64,000 bases of DNA from contig JAUIMM010000113.1 in NCBI GenBank assembly GCA_031769625.1, positions 14,852,501 to 14,916,500 of the forward strand, given 5' to 3'. Source of the DNA: Taudactylus pleione (lineage: Eukaryota; Chordata; Amphibia; Anura; Myobatrachidae). The notes under the pieces were generated by a model, which did not search any database, was not told the DNA's origin, and saw only the letters and a program-made list of their open reading frames with translations. Shown here piece after piece: positions 1 to 11,937 of this stretch. A program made the position numbers and the translations under genes. Position 1 is the first letter of the stretch, and every line of letters starts with the position of its first letter.

Positions 1-1407
1 GATAGAGGGAAAGATGAATGCATGCCATTATGGGGTATTGTGTGTAGAATTTTGAGGACAAAAATTAATTTATTTAATTTTTGAATAAGGCTGCAACATA
101 ACAAAATGTGGAAAAAGTGAAGAGCTGGGAATACTTTCCAGATGCACTGTATTTGATATGTTTTTGATGTTTGATTTATCATATAACATCATGTTTCTGG
201 TTACAGGTGGACTGTGCGAAAATGTATTTGAGTGACCTGTAATGTGTTTTATTTAACCTGGGTGAGCCTAAAGGGTGTGTGTGGGGAGGGTGTGAAGTGG
301 GTGTTTTAGAGTAATGTGCTCCAGCACTGTCTCTCTGCTGTACACTCTGGGAACTAGGAACCGATGATGACATGGCGCATGCACCACCTGACGTGCCACT
401 GAGTAGGGTGCCATAGTGCTGTGTGGACACTTAGCTCCACGTGAGACCCTATACTGCTGTGATAGCCACTGCAGTGACTACTGTGTGTTTACCTGCTGTT
501 ACCATTAACCCTGCAAGCCTGATTAAGGACATTCTGTGTGACCTAACATCCACATACCCATTCCGCTGACACCTATTATCATGCAGGGGGGCTGTACATT
601 CTAATTAAAACATAATAAGAGATGCTACCATGCTGAGATCTGTAGTTCTAACAGAAAATAGGGGGAAAATGCAGATGCACACTCTAAGCACTAAGAATAC
701 GCACCTGCTACACAGGAGTGTATTAAGAGAGGAGGGGGCCCGTGTTCACTACCCGTCCGGGGCCCCCTCTTCTCTCTCCAGTGGCCGCCGCGCACTGACA
801 GCCAGGGCTGCCGACAGCTTTGCCGGCCCAGGTACAGGGAGGGGGAGCGGCCAACCTGTGGAGGTGTGGCCAGACTCCCTCCTTCAATATTTAAAAAAAA
901 AAAGAAACATCACCGTGCCGCACGGGGGGAGGGGGACGACACCAATGACCGGGGGTGGGGGCATAATCGCTCCCATCCCCATGTATATCACCGGAAGAGA
1001 GAGGACTGACTGCTTCTGCAGCCTCTCTCCCTAGCCCAGCACACAGGCGTGCTATGTGAGCCATTGTGCACCGCACATCCTGCACCCGTTATAGATACAC
1101 CCCTGCTGCACTATTAATTGGCACTGTGCATGCATGATCTGTAGCTCTCACATGCACACAATAATCACCAGATACTTTAGATGGCAGATCTCACAGTAAA
1201 ATACATGACACCTTTCTGAAAATGGGTTATGTTTTTTTTGTACTTAAATGGCTATAAGATTATCTAATCACAAATTAATTCATTGGGTCCCCATCACGGT
1301 CCTCATAGCAGGCTGTGGGGCAATGATGCAATGCACAAATAGAGGGACCGCAGATCTTCCTCTTCTTAAATAGGGAGAGGCACTGATTATGATTACCCTT
1401 ATTCAGA
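1..1407. other. Unassigned non-coding stretch
   Basis: I recognise no gene or element here. The stretch from about 740 to 1080 is GC-rich, with G and C runs, and has open frames on both strands but no family motifs. Such frames are expected by chance in GC-rich DNA. Confidence 0.4.
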
Positions 1408-1763
1408 GTTGCCTACCTTTTCAGATCTCTTCTCGGGAGAAGCCCGGGTAAGAGAAGCAGGAGGGGGGTGATGGGGGCGGGGCCTGACGGTTCGCGTCAT
1501 TAAGCCCCGCCCCCTCGTGGTAAAATTGCCACGTAGGCTAGAATTTGCATAGGGGGCTGGGCTAAATTACATGATTCATGTAGAATCATGTTTTAAACCC
1601 CGCCCCCTACACGGAGACCCGCGATTGCCGCGGGTATTCTCCTCATTCTGCCCACTTCACTAGGAAGTGGGCAGAATGTGGGAGAAATGCCTACCCTTCC
1701 GGGGGTGCGGGGGGTTACCCGAAAAATCGGGAGCCTCCCGCGAAAACCGGGAGGGTAGGCATG
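1408..1763. repeat. Probable inverted-repeat element with internal hairpins
   Basis: The ends are roughly complementary (GTTGCCTACC at the left, GGTAGGCATG at the right). Inside are several short palindromes, the clearest near 1655-1685, where CTGCCCACTT pairs with AAGTGGGCAG. No clear target-site duplication was found. A weaker relative of the ends may lie near 25555-25640. Confidence 0.4.
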
Positions 1764-2507
1764 TATGCCCTTATTATATACAAACATGCCACCAATGCTT
1801 TATAAATAAAGTCTTTAATATCTGCTGCTGAAAAATTATAAAAGTTTAATGAGTTATTTTTTACATGAAACCCACCAATGAATGAAACGTTTGAAATAAA
1901 AATTTTACATTTCAAAACTTGTCCATCTAAAAGAAATATCCCCATTGTAAAGAAAATTATTAGACTGGTTTACAATTTTTAAACAGGGAAGAAAATAAAT
2001 AAAACAAAAGAAAATAACACTAGAGTAGAGTGAAAGAAAATTATGCAGGACGGGTCCAGAACTAAAAAACAAAACAAAGCACTTGGAGTAGACTCCAGAA
2101 AAATGGCTCCTAGTCCTAACATGAAGACATATTAGAGCTACACGGGTCTCGTTGTGTTTTAACATGGTCACACACACCCTCACATTCCATAGTAAAACAC
2201 TTGTATACTGTTGCTGTGGTGACGGCTGGGTCAGTGCTTTAACTATTGCCAGTTCTCACAGCTGACTGGGCTCTCGGAGGGGGAATGGCTGGTAAGTGAG
2301 GCTGCTGCTCAGACACTACATCCCCCAGGGCGATGAATAAAGGAAGGGAAAAGCTATTACTTTTGTATATGTACATTTGTGCAGCTTTGTTTGTTATTTC
2401 GCTTCTGTGAACAATCTGCAGTGGCACTTGCTATAGGCAGATGAATGTTATTGTGAAGTCTATTTGTAACATCTCAGAGCTTCTTGTAGCCATTCAAACT
2501 GCTCTTA
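1764..2507. other. AT-rich non-coding stretch
   Basis: The sequence is AT-rich with A runs. I see no recognised gene or element. Short minus-strand open frames have no family motif. Confidence 0.35.
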
Positions 2508-2783
2508 GGGGGAGACTTAATAAAGCTTGGAGAGAGATAAAATTGGAGATAAATAGCACCAACCAATCAGCTCCTAACTGACACTTTACAGACTGTGGGG
2601 TCTATTTACTAAGCAGTGTTAGGAGACAGAGTGAAAAGTGATAAGAAAGTGATAAGGTGCCAGCCAATCAGCTCCCAACTGTCATCTCACAGGCTGTGTT
2701 TGAAAAATGACAGTTAAGAGCTGATTGGTTGTTGCTATTTATCTCCAATTTTATCTCTCTCCAAACTTTATTAAATCTCCCCC
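2508..2783. mobile_element. Palindromic MITE with TTA target duplication
   Basis: The left end GGGGGAGACTTAATAAAG pairs with the right end CTTTATTAAATCTCCCCC, and both flanks carry TTA (2505-2507 and 2784-2786). The arms include the matched blocks AACCAATCAGCTC and GAGCTGATTGGTT. A 3-bp TTA duplication fits PIF/Harbinger-type MITEs, but the superfamily is an inference. A partial relative lies at 10012-10137. Confidence 0.75.
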
Positions 2784-3009
2784 TTAGTACTTTCTGTAAG
2801 AAGCCATCTCAGAACATCAAACCTGTATCTCCCTAAAAAAACAAACAAAAAAACAAGGGTATTATGATTGAGTCATTTTTTATGGTGTCAGTTGGAGATT
2901 CTTGGATTCATTTCTTTACTTGATCTGTAAGCAGCGGCACACTGAATGCATCATTTATAGCTGGGGTTGATCACTTGTGGAACTACAGCTCCCAGCTGTG
3001 CTTAAAGTG

Positions 3010-3790
3010 GTGGAGCTCACCCCCCCCTGCACTTATTTAATAAAGGGACTGTGCGCGTGTCACAATAAAGGGGCGTGGACTCAAAAAGAAAGGGGCGTAG
3101 TCACACAGTATCCCCAATTCAAATTACGACACACAGTACCACAATCTTATTTACATTACACCGCACATTGTGCCCGATTCACATTACACCACATAGTACT
3201 GTCCCTTATTCATGTTATGAAACACAGTAGTGCCCATTTTACACAATGCCCACTTTAGTGCCCCTTATACGCAATGCACACAGTAGTAGTGCCCCTAATA
3301 AACATAATGTCTACAGTATTAGTGCCCCTTATACAATGCCCACAGCAGTAGTAGTGCCCATTACACAATACCCACAGCAGTAGAGCCCCTTATGCAATGT
3401 CCACTGTAGTGGTAGTGCCCCTTATGCAGAGTCCACAGTAGTGGTGCCCCTTATGCAGTGCCCCCAGTAGTAATGCCCCATGTAGTAATGCCCCCAGTGG
3501 TAGTGCCCCCTGTGGTAGTTCCCCTTACACAAAAAGAACCCACAATACTTACCTTAAGCCTCGCTCCTGTATCCGCTGCCGTCCGTCTGGGCGACCGCTC
3601 CTCGAAACTATGGGAGATACGTCATGACGTCTCTCCCATAGTGCACACTGCGGGTGCCGGAGCTCAGTAGTGATCTCCAGCCTCCTGCTGCCGCTGTGGA
3701 GAAGGAGTCGGGCGCCCGCTGGTAACAAAATCTCAGCGGACGCCCGGCATCTCCCTGTTGCGCCAGGATGACATCCTGGGTTAGTTGGGC
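3010..3790. repeat. hAT-family remnant with degenerate minisatellite and CRE-like palindrome
   Basis: From about 3120 to 3535 the sequence repeats a unit like 'AGTAGTGCCCCTTATACACAATGCC' in degenerate form. It is followed by a palindrome at about 3606-3642 (CTATGGGAGATACGTCATGA with its complement) and a GC-rich tail. The same module order occurs in the well-bounded hAT element at 22439-23931, so this is probably a decayed relative. Clean ends were not found. Confidence 0.5.
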
Positions 3791-5754
3791 CGGAAAAGGT
3801 GGAACTGGTTCTGTCTAAAAATTAAACTGACGAACCGCAGTTCTGCCTCTTTCCGGACCACTTTAACCCCTGCCTCCCAGCATGTCCAGCCACACATTTT
3901 GCATGGCCTAACAGCTAGACTGTGGCACAGGATGCTGGCATGTGTGGTACCACAGCTGCTGGAGTGCTATAGGTTTCCTACCCCTGTTGTTCAGCTTGTG
4001 GATTAGGTATAATTGGCAGTCATGGTTGACAGCAGCTGACTGTTTCTATTTTTATAGATTTCTATGACTAGTTCTTCTTTCATGTGTCCACCTTCCACAC
4101 CACCGATAGTGGCACAAAAATTCCAGTCTTCAATGAAGACACAATGACTGCTATTTGTGTAGCTTCTATGGGTAATGGTCCATTTACTGTTTACTATGAG
4201 TATTTTGTGCTGCATTCACATGTGGTTGAACGCAGATTAGAGTAATGTCACATGGGGTGTGGGTTACGAGTTTGACATTCAGGATGTCGACACAAGAAAA
4301 TCAACATGGTGTGAAGTCCAACGTTTAACTAACCCTAACTGTAATGCTCATATGTTCATAATCTAGACATGCCTAATGTCGACATTTTGAACATGGCAAA
4401 GTTTTGACAATATCGACTTTAGGAACATGGTAACATTCTAACCGAATATGTCGACATTACGACTCATTCTACATATCGCCACACAAACTCTTTTTCAGTC
4501 ACAGAAATGCACAAGTCACATTTTATATTTTCTCATCGAGTTTGTAGCTCCGGAGGTGCTGTATCCGGAAACCCCTTCCCAACAGTACATGACTGTTGAT
4601 TGATCAAATACAGATACTAGGTGGAAAGGAGCAAGCCATGGCATGTTTATTAATTGCCTGGCAAATGGAATGCTAGGAATGCAATGGATAACAAATAGAA
4701 AAAAAGGAACATGAGTTAATGGAAAGTGGCCAGGGATGATTGGCCTGGAGGCCACTGATGTCCCAGATTCCTGATGGCTGGCCTTCTACAGGCACAAGTC
4801 ACCTTCTTTCTTTGTGCCCTGGATTCGCCTTTGGCTGATCCATCTCCCTCTTCCCCCACCCCGCTCCGCTGTACACTGGAGGGTCATGAAAAGGTGCTGG
4901 CCTTTCACTCCGGTTTCTCCATAGTGTAGCTTGGGCAGTACATGCACTTCACTGACCCTGTATTCACTGTGTTCTCTATGCTCCACCATTAGGGGCTTTA
5001 TACACAACAGTGATGCATGAGGGAAGACGGAGAACAGAACAGGATATAGAATGATCAAAAAGAGTAAAGGTCCAGTCCAGAATAGAGAAGGTTGAAATAG
5101 GGAAAAGAAGGTGGAGGATAGAGATGGATGAAGAAGGGAAAAGAAGGAGGATAGAGACAAATGAGGGAGGAAAAAGGAGGAGAATAGAGATGGAAGGAGG
5201 AGCAGTATAGATAAGAATGAAGGAGGAGGCTAAAGAAGGATGAAGGAGAGAAGAGGGTATCTCTATTCCGCGGCTCTTGGTTCCCATTGTATGGTTGGAC
5301 CTCAGTGACTGCCGTCCATGACACAAATTAATCAGCACAGTCTGACTTAGACATCTTTTGCATAAAAAAAAAGACAGGGAGAGTGGTCTAATGTAAGGAG
5401 ACTAGTCCACGCCTCCTGCAAAAAAGAAATAAAAATGAAAGTATTATCTGCAGAGTCACATAGCGATGCTGTGCGGTCCACAGGGGGACGCCATCAGTAC
5501 AATCGCTCTCCCCCCTCCTACCTGGTCCTTGCAGAGGAGGCTGCTGCTGTTGCTGAGCCCGCTGCATCCCAGTGCTGCTGCCACTGACAGTAGGGGGGAG
5601 CAGCGGATCCGGGCCCCTTCAGCAAGCCCTGCCGAACCGTACCCGCCCCACCACTCTTCCTCTCGGCACCCCTGATGATCAGGTACACAGCTCAGGGGGG
5701 CCTGGTGTGTACACCTTATGCAGGATAGAAGGGAATTAGGATTATGTTATGTTA
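3791..5754. other. Unassigned stretch with a purine-rich tract
   Basis: I recognise no gene. About 5060-5260 is a GA-rich tract (repeated GGAGGA and AGATGGA). It is open in several minus-strand frames, which encode low-complexity Ser/Pro/Leu/Phe peptides rather than a protein family. Confidence 0.4.
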
Positions 5755-6170
5755 GGGAGACATAAGAGCCTATCATAGGCGAAATGTACTAAATAGGAAA
5801 ATGCTGAAAAACCCCCGAAAATGCTTTTCCCATATGTACAAAGCACTTCGTCCCGATGGGTAACACCACCTTCATGGGCTTCTTTTTGGGACGCTCCTCC
5901 TTGGACGAGATCCGATAGGATCCCTCACATGAGCGATCGCGGCCCGCCAGAGGGACTTCTGGGTGTTAAAACCGGAAGCCCCTCTGCCCGGCAGCATCGC
6001 AAAGGACATCCCTTATCGGGAGAGCTGTCCTTTGCGATATTCTTGGTACATACAGCGGTAATGAACCACGGGAAGTATTGCACCGCTGATGTGATGCTTA
6101 GTACATCCCGCCCCAAGATGAGTCTCCAGGGGCCTCCAGAGACACCAGGTAACAAATATTGCGGAATGCA
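5755..6170. repeat. Probable degenerate inverted-repeat element
   Basis: The left part contains AAATGTACTAA and the right part contains GCTTAGTACATCCCGCCCC. A similar right end occurs at about 9965-10007 and related GC-rich motifs at about 20165-20480. An internal palindrome pairs GCAAAGGACA with TGTCCTTTGC at about 5998-6036. Boundaries are approximate. Confidence 0.4.
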
Positions 6171-6479
6171 GGAATAGGGAAAACCAGCCAGACAAAAACC
6201 TGTGGGAGATAACGTTAAACAAGAGAAAAACAACATGCAATTAATAACGATTAATAGTATTAGGTATTGTATAGAAATAGAATATGTATCATCTTTAAAA
6301 GTGATGCCATGAGTCCAACCTAGCAATTGCCAACAAGAGGACCAGCAGTAATTGGTAATAGTGTTCAAGAACAAGTATATCAGTCACACCGTAAAAGATA
6401 AGGATGAAGTCGTCTGCAAAACAGGGGTGGTGAGTTTCAGTGGGCATCGGCAGCTGGATGGGAAGAGAGTCCCAATTCT

Positions 6480-7130
6480 TCAAGACGGGTCAGGAGGTCC
6501 TTGCCCTCCCTGGGATCTCTAATGATGATAGTTTCCCCCTAACAATAGCGAAATCCACAGTCACGTAATGCTCTGGTCAAGTCCAGGATTTCTCTTTGCT
6601 TAACAAACTTGACAGGTCCAAGATCTTGCTAGAATTGAAGTTTAGTATTTTTGTAGAGTATGTGAGATTTGCCTCAGGTTGGGGCCAAGACAAGTTCATT
6701 ATCATTATTGCTAAGAAACCGCATAATGACATCCCTTTGAGGTTCACCACCATCGCAAGATTTGGGTCTGAGGGCCCGATAGGTACGCTCCAAAGGTAGC
6801 TGACGAAAGCCCAGGTCAGGAAGAAGAAAAGAGAACACGTTGCATAGATAGGATTCCAGATTATCTGAAGTGATCGATTCCGGCACATTAGGAATACGAG
6901 GATTATTTGTCCTTAATTCTCAAGAACTTCGTTTTTTGTACGGAGATCTGAGAGTTCCTAAACTACTGTATGTGATCCAAGTCCCTATGGGTCTCGTTCT
7001 GGGCTTTTTGAACATTGTCCTGACGAGATTCGAGTTTAGAGGTTCTTGAAGCCAGGAAAGAGATGCCAGACTTGATAGAGGAGACAACTTTGTCAAGTTT
7101 GGTCTCTCTGCCCCAAGGTGGTCCCTTTAA
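6480..7130 (-). pseudogene. L1 LINE ORF1 fragment (antisense, decayed)
   Basis: Read on the minus strand, adjacent frames encode the conserved central part of vertebrate L1 ORF1p, the RNA-binding chaperone that coats L1 RNA. The recognisable block is the RRM-type region with a string like PESI-x-NLESYL, then LLPDL, then RTYRALRPK and QRDVIMRFL. Upstream (7130 to about 6900) lies a region consistent with the preceding coiled coil. The reading switches frame near 6885, so the copy is not functional. It is a 5' truncated or internally deleted insertion relative to the separate L1 3' fragment at 7560-8340. Confidence 0.7.
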
Positions 7131-7176
7131 AAATTAATCTGTTTTAAAATTGTGTTGTTTTATTTATTTTTTGCAG

Positions 7177-7240
7177 AAATGTTAAAAAAATCCCTTAGTT
7201 CAAAAGTAATGAAGTTGAATATGGAAACGACAAACTCCAG
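7177..7240 (+). CDS. Candidate internal exon A of an unidentified coiled-coil gene
   Basis: A pyrimidine-rich tract ending in TTGCAG (7171-7176) precedes the exon, and GTTAGT follows it at 7241. The 64-bp exon enters with two bases completing a codon, then reads MLKKSLSSKVMKLNMETTNS, and leaves with AG of a split codon. The next candidate exon begins with A, so the joint codon (AGA) is in frame. The peptide is rich in Lys, Leu and Ser with heptad-like spacing. The exon pair lies between two antisense L1 fragments. I do not recognise the protein. The call rests on splice-site quality and phase agreement; a chance open frame is the alternative. Confidence 0.5.
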
Positions 7241-7369
7241 GTTAGTATGTACTAAACAAATCTCCAATATGTGTGTTTATAACGTTTCCCAAGAAGTACA
7301 TTGCTGCAAACTAATTAAGCTTATTAAGATCATTATTGTGACCATTTTGACTATACATATTTTTTCCAG

Positions 7370-7479
7370 AAATTTGGAATCATTTTTACTAATTGAATCG
7401 GAGTACATAAAGAATCTTCAGAAACAAGTGTATCTCCTAGAACTGGAGATATCCTTCTTATATCCTTTCTGGCTGCCAG
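7370..7479 (+). CDS. Candidate internal exon B of the same coiled-coil gene
   Basis: The acceptor TTTTTTCCAG ends at 7369. The reading frame continues that of exon A and includes EYIKNLQKQVYLLELEI, a typical amphipathic coiled-coil string with Leu, Ile and Val at a/d positions. The end is placed at 7479 before GTGCAA. A weaker alternative donor (GTGTAT at 7428) would end the exon in phase 0. With the 7479 donor the exon ends in phase 1, so it does not join directly to the exon at 59240 and at least one further exon would be needed. The frame meets a stop soon after 7479, as expected in an intron. Confidence 0.5.
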
Positions 7480-7559
7480 GTGCAAAATAATGGATGCTTT
7501 ATATTAAGGGGTGTTGGTAATGAATATTTAATTACAAGTGACAAAATATTTAAATAAGA

Positions 7560-8340
7560 ATTTTTTTTTTCACAAACAATTTTTATTGGTATCATATAGA
7601 TCAGAAAAAAAACAGTTGATACAAATATACGTTTGTATAGCAAATTATAATCACTTCAATACAGTACAAATAAAAAACAAGAGTAACATAATACAATGCA
7701 CATATAGATTGAAAAGGTTGATGGTAACTGTCTCAACTAGCAGTGCAACTACATAACTAATAAAGTAGAGATATCAAAATCAAATGTCAATACCAACATA
7801 AAAAGAAAAAGAGGGTAGAGAGCAAAGGAGAAAAAACATTTTGGGCAACCCCCTGAAATGTCATGGGAAATTGCATGTCTTTGAGTCTGCGACATATAGG
7901 GGTAAATTTACTAATATGGGAGTTCTATTAGGAAGTGATGTTGCCCACAGCAATCAATCAGATTCTACTTCTCATTTATCTAGCACCTTCTAGAAGATAA
8001 TACCTGGAATCTGATTGGTTGCTATGGGCAACATCACTTCTTAATAGAACTCCCATCTTAGTAAATTTACCCCATAGGCTCAGTTCAGAAATTTAAAATG
8101 AACTTCTTGTAATTTGGCAGAGCCAAGTGAGCTCATAGTGTGTGGCATTGTGGAAAGTAAGGTGCCAATAGAATCAAAATCGGGAAAATCAATTGACCAA
8201 GCCTTCCACACATCCGCCCACAGACGGTCAATACTAGAGGACAATAGATCAGCATAGAGATAACGTAGTTTAATTTGGTTGAAGAAGAAATTGTAAGGAA
8301 GGAGCGAAATGTACAGTCTGTCAGAGGTAAACATTTGGAG
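7560..8340 (-). pseudogene. L1 LINE 3' end: ORF2 C-terminal piece and tail (antisense)
   Basis: The plus strand starts with a T-rich run (7560-7590, TTTTTATTGG), the reverse of an L1 3' end and poly(A) tail. At 8080-8334 the minus strand encodes a piece resembling the C-terminal region of L1 ORF2p, which holds endonuclease and reverse transcriptase in intact copies; only the region after the reverse transcriptase is present. The MITE at 7899-8073 is inserted in it. This is a truncated, inactive copy. Confidence 0.55.
7899..8073. mobile_element. Palindromic MITE (GGGGTAAATTTAC ends)
   Basis: The ends GGGGTAAATTTACTAA and TTAGTAAATTTACCCC are complementary. The arms also pair internally (GTGATGTTGCCCA with TGGGCAACATCAC), giving one long hairpin. 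ATA flanks both sides (7896-7898 and 8074-8076), a 3-bp duplication. A second family member lies at 60051-60245. Confidence 0.75.
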
Positions 8341-8417
8341 CCAGGGGGTAATCTGCTAAAAATAAAATGCCTAACTGGTAAGTATAGAAAAAAATAATTG
8401 TATTTTTATCAAATAAA

Positions 8418-8770
8418 GGGCTCGATTCAATTCACCGCGAATTGAATAGCTCCAGGAATGATCTCCTGGAGCTATTCAATTCAGTCGCTGCTAAGCCCGA
8501 CTAAGGATTTCTTCTCTCATCCATCCTGGCATGCGAGCAGAAATCCGACAAAAGTACAGACACGATGCTGTTTTCTGCCCTTAGCGCGGCGGAAACAGTA
8601 TCACGCCGGGAAGTTTAGTCGGAGAATGCCCATTCTCGCAGCTAAACACCCTGTTTAAGGCGCGAGGGGCGGGAGAACGGGCATTCCCTGACCTGACAGC
8701 GCCCAGAATAGAATAGCTCCGGGAGCTCATTCCCAGCGTTATTCAATTCGCGTTGAATTGAATCGAGCCC
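8418..8770. mobile_element. MITE with GGGCTCGATTCAATTC ends
   Basis: Left GGGCTCGATTCAATTC and right GAATTGAATCGAGCCC are perfect complements. AAA flanks both sides (8415-8417 and 8771-8773). Subterminal palindromes are present (ATAGCTCCAGGA with TCCTGGAGCTAT at about 8446-8473). No coding capacity is seen. Confidence 0.75.
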
Positions 8771-9019
8771 AAAGACTCACTGTTAAGCTTCCTCACATCC
8801 CTCCCCATATCTCTCTTGTTCTACTCATTAGCACTAGGTGGCGCTAATGCTGTTATTTTCGTGTGAAACTGCATTGCAGGTCCCTTTAATATCAGTAAAG
8901 CAAACACGCCAGATCACATCACTTGTCCTGATGATATTTCTATAACAAATTATGGCGATAAGGATATTTGTTATCACTGCTCGTTGTAGTGATAAAAAGA
9001 ATCTTACAACTCGCTCAAA

Positions 9020-9171
9020 GGGCCAAATGTAATAGGATGAGAGTTTTTGAGTCTGAAAAACATGCGAGTTTGCTCTGTTGCTTAGTTCTCGGACTCTATT
9101 ACATTGGCCGAGTTTAAAAAGTGTGAGAAAACGCTCATATTTTCTAGACTCTCACCCTATTACATTAGCCC
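9020..9171. mobile_element. Small MITE (GGGCCAAATGTAATAGG ends)
   Basis: GGGCCAAATGTAATAGG at the left pairs with CCTATTACATTAGCCC at the right with one mismatch, followed inward by matched GAGAGT / ACTCTC blocks. There is no clear target duplication. Confidence 0.6.
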
Positions 9172-9282
9172 ATAGGGTCTGTTCATGATCTATAAGCCCC
9201 ACAGTCTGTTTGTTAAGGGACAGGATGTCCATCAGTTAATGTCACTGTTGCTTATAATGTGGAAATGGTAATACGTACATGG

Positions 9283-9480
9283 GGCCTGATTCAGCATGGA
9301 TCGCAATTGCGATCGCAGCTCTGTAATCGCCTGCAATGCTAATGTCTGCCAGCATAGAGACCCCACTACTGCTTTCTCCGTAATATCTCACAGTCCTGCG
9401 TATACATCAGTAACATCAAAGCACATCGGCCCCTCTCACACAATTACAGCAGATTTTCTGGACTTCATTCCTAGTGCATT
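9283..9480. repeat. Truncated element with GGGCCTGATTCA end
   Basis: It begins GGGGCCTGATTCAGCATGG and continues with the palindrome ATCGCAATTGCGAT. The end matches the terminal motif shared by the elements at 24744 and 53567. No partner end is visible, so this is a fragment. Confidence 0.45.
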
Positions 9481-9964
9481 TATATGATAAAATGGTTTGT
9501 GGTCTGTTTTTGGTGCAACTGAATATTACCAGACTCCCTATGCACATACACTTTGCACACTTTAGATGTATTCAGTTATTATTTTTCTTCATATTCTTTT
9601 CGTATTTCTTTGTATACCTATGTATTTTATATTTCAACTCGTCGTCCAGTGATTCCTACATTTTAAATATATGAATTATAGGTTATGTTTTAAGGTTATT
9701 ATAAGGTGTGCCCCATCAATTAGCAGTTCTGTTTGACTGTGTATCTGCTCCTAGGGTGCTTATTACGACATTTTGTTCTAATTATTACCAATTACCTGTT
9801 TTAGGAATCACTCTAGTCTTAGAACCCACTCAATATGCCAATTTGATTTTGCGTTATTACCATCATTTTTTTAACCTGTTTGCTACTTTGGTGCGATGTA
9901 CCATTTTCCTGTCACCCCTACTCCTATCCCCGCGCACCCGTAGTATGTATCCGAAGAAATGAGG

Positions 9965-10137
9965 GATGCACCGCATCGCGGATGTGGCGCTTAGTACATT
10001 CCGCCCCAAAGGACCAACCAGTCAGCTCCTAACTGTCATTTTTCAAACACAGCCTGTAACATGACATTTGGGAGCTGATTGGTTGGTACTTTATCTCCAC
10101 TTTATCTCTCTCCAAGGCTTAGTAGTACATCTCCCCC
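9965..10137. repeat. Adjacent fragments of two MITE families
   Basis: About 9965-10007 matches the right end of the element at 5755-6170 (GCTTAGTACATTCCGCCCC). About 10012-10137 matches the right half of the element at 2508-2783, including GGGAGCTGATTGGTTGG and the terminal CTCCCCCTTA. Confidence 0.5.
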
Positions 10138-10159
10138 TTAGTGAATTACTGTTATTGGC

Positions 10160-11354
10160 TTGTGAAAAATTAATGAATTGAAGTTGTGGAGTGCGAGTCC
10201 AACATGACATTACAGGTTTCACTTCATCAGTGAGGGGTGCAGGTGGCTCCACTATTCGTGTATGGGGGTGGGTATGTAGTGTGCGTCCAACATTATAGGT
10301 CTTGCTTCATCAGTGAGGGGTGCAGGGAGCTCCACTATCCGCGTATGGGGGTGGGTATTCAGTGTGCGTCCAACATTACAGGCCTTACTTCATCAGTTAG
10401 GGGCGCAGGGAGCTCTACTATCCGAGTATGGGGGTGGGTATGTTGTGTGCGTCAAACATTACAGATCGTACTTCATCAGTTAGGGGCGCAGGGAGCTCTA
10501 CTATACGAGTATGGGGGTGGGTATGCAGTGTGCGTCCACCATTACAGATCGTACTTCATCAGTTAGGGGCGCAGGGAGCTCTACTATCCGAGTATGGGGG
10601 TGGGTATGTATGTGCGTCCAACATCACAGATCTTACTTCATCAGTGAGGGACGCAGGGGGCTCCACTATCCGCGTATGGGAGTGGGTATGCAGTGTGCGT
10701 CCAACATTACAGATTTTACTTCATCAGTAAGGGGTGCAGGGAGCTCCTCTATCCGCGTATGGGGGTGGGTATGCAGTGTGCGTCCAACATTACAGATTTT
10801 ACTTCATCAGTAAGGGGTGCAGGGAACTCCTCTATCCGAGTATGGGGGTGGGTATGCAGTGTGCGTCCAACATTACAGGTCTCACTTCATCAGTTAGGGG
10901 CGCAGGGAGCTCTACTATCCGAGTATGGGGGTGGGTATGTTGTGTGCGTCAAACATTACAGATCGTACTTCATCAGTTAGGGGCGCAGGGAGCTCTACTA
11001 TACGAGTATGGGGGTGGGTATGCAGTGTGCGTCCACCATTACAGATCGTACTTCATCAGTTAGGGGCGCAGGGAGCTCTACTATCCGAGTATGGGGGTGG
11101 GTATGTAGTGTGCGTCCAACATCACAGATCTTACTTCATCAGTGAGGGGCGCGGGGAGCTCCACAATCCACATATGGGGGTGGGTATGCAGTGTGCGTCC
11201 AACATTACAGGTCTTACTTCATCAGTGAGGGGCGCAGGGAGCTCCACTATTCGTGTAGGGGGTGGGTTTGCAGTTTGTGTCCAACATTACAGGTCTCACT
11301 TCATCAGTGAGGGGCGTAGGAAGCTCCACTATCCGCGTATGGCGGTGGGTATGC
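10160..11354. repeat. 83-bp minisatellite, about 14 units
   Basis: A unit containing GTATGGGGGTGGGTATGCAG, GTGCGTCCAACATTACAG and CTTCATCAGTGAGGGG recurs every 83 bp (for example at about 10427, 10510, 10593, 10758, 10841 and 10924). The unit is not a multiple of three but has few stops, so overlapping open frames arise in every phase; these are not genes. A block of about six units is duplicated at a spacing of 497 bp (about 10237-10610 against 10734-11107), shared down to private variants such as the TTGTGTGCGTC unit. Confidence 0.9.
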
Positions 11355-11937
11355 AATTTTTTTAAAAAAAAATTCTTATTGAGGTATTGTTCTTTTTGTA
11401 ACTGTGACATAAAGGGCCTGCTTCTAAGTTGGACGCAGCGGCGACTGTCTTTTACCACTTTCGCTTCTGCGACTTTCTACTAATGACGCTACAAAGCTGT
11501 TCCCTGGTGCAGTGTGCGCCCAAATGTGTAAGGACTGAGATGCCCACTTTCCGTAGATGCTCAAATATTGCATGGTGCATCCTTAGATGCACCAAGCAGA
11601 GAGCTGGCTATCAATGACTGACCAACTAGCCCACCCCCCCTCCGTGATGGGTCATTTATGAAAATGTAAATTGTGCTTTCTGTAATTCAGATGCCATCTG
11701 CACTTGCTTTGGTACAAAAATGCCAGATTTTATGCAGCGCGCATGAATTTTACAAATGAAAATGTGGACGTTGAGGTGCTGGGTTGACTGTGACTAGTTA
11801 GGTGCCCACATACGAAAACATTTTGTGAGAAAAGATTATTTCTTAATAAATATTTTATCAAGGGGTCACTAAGGTGCATGTGGGAGGGTTGGTTGTGGTT
11901 TAGTGAGAGAGCATTTTTATCCCTACTAAAGGACTGA
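11355..11937. other. Unassigned stretch
   Basis: It starts with a T/A-rich segment (11356-11400, TTCTTATTGAGG), possibly an antisense LINE tail. The rest is unrecognised. Confidence 0.3.

Noticed and set aside
630..1034. A 134-codon open frame near the start of the window
   Set aside because: It has no recognisable domain and lies in a GC-rich, low-complexity stretch with an opposing open frame. I found no splice or family evidence.
5925..6374. A 149-codon minus-strand frame
   Set aside because: It overlaps a degenerate inverted-repeat element and has no family motif. It is probably chance.
10160..11354. Possible CRISPR array or integron-like repeat array
   Set aside because: Units are contiguous tandem repeats without unique spacers, in a eukaryotic context.
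10237..11365. Several overlapping open frames of 95 to 146 codons
   Set aside because: They are phase-shifted readings of the 83-bp minisatellite.
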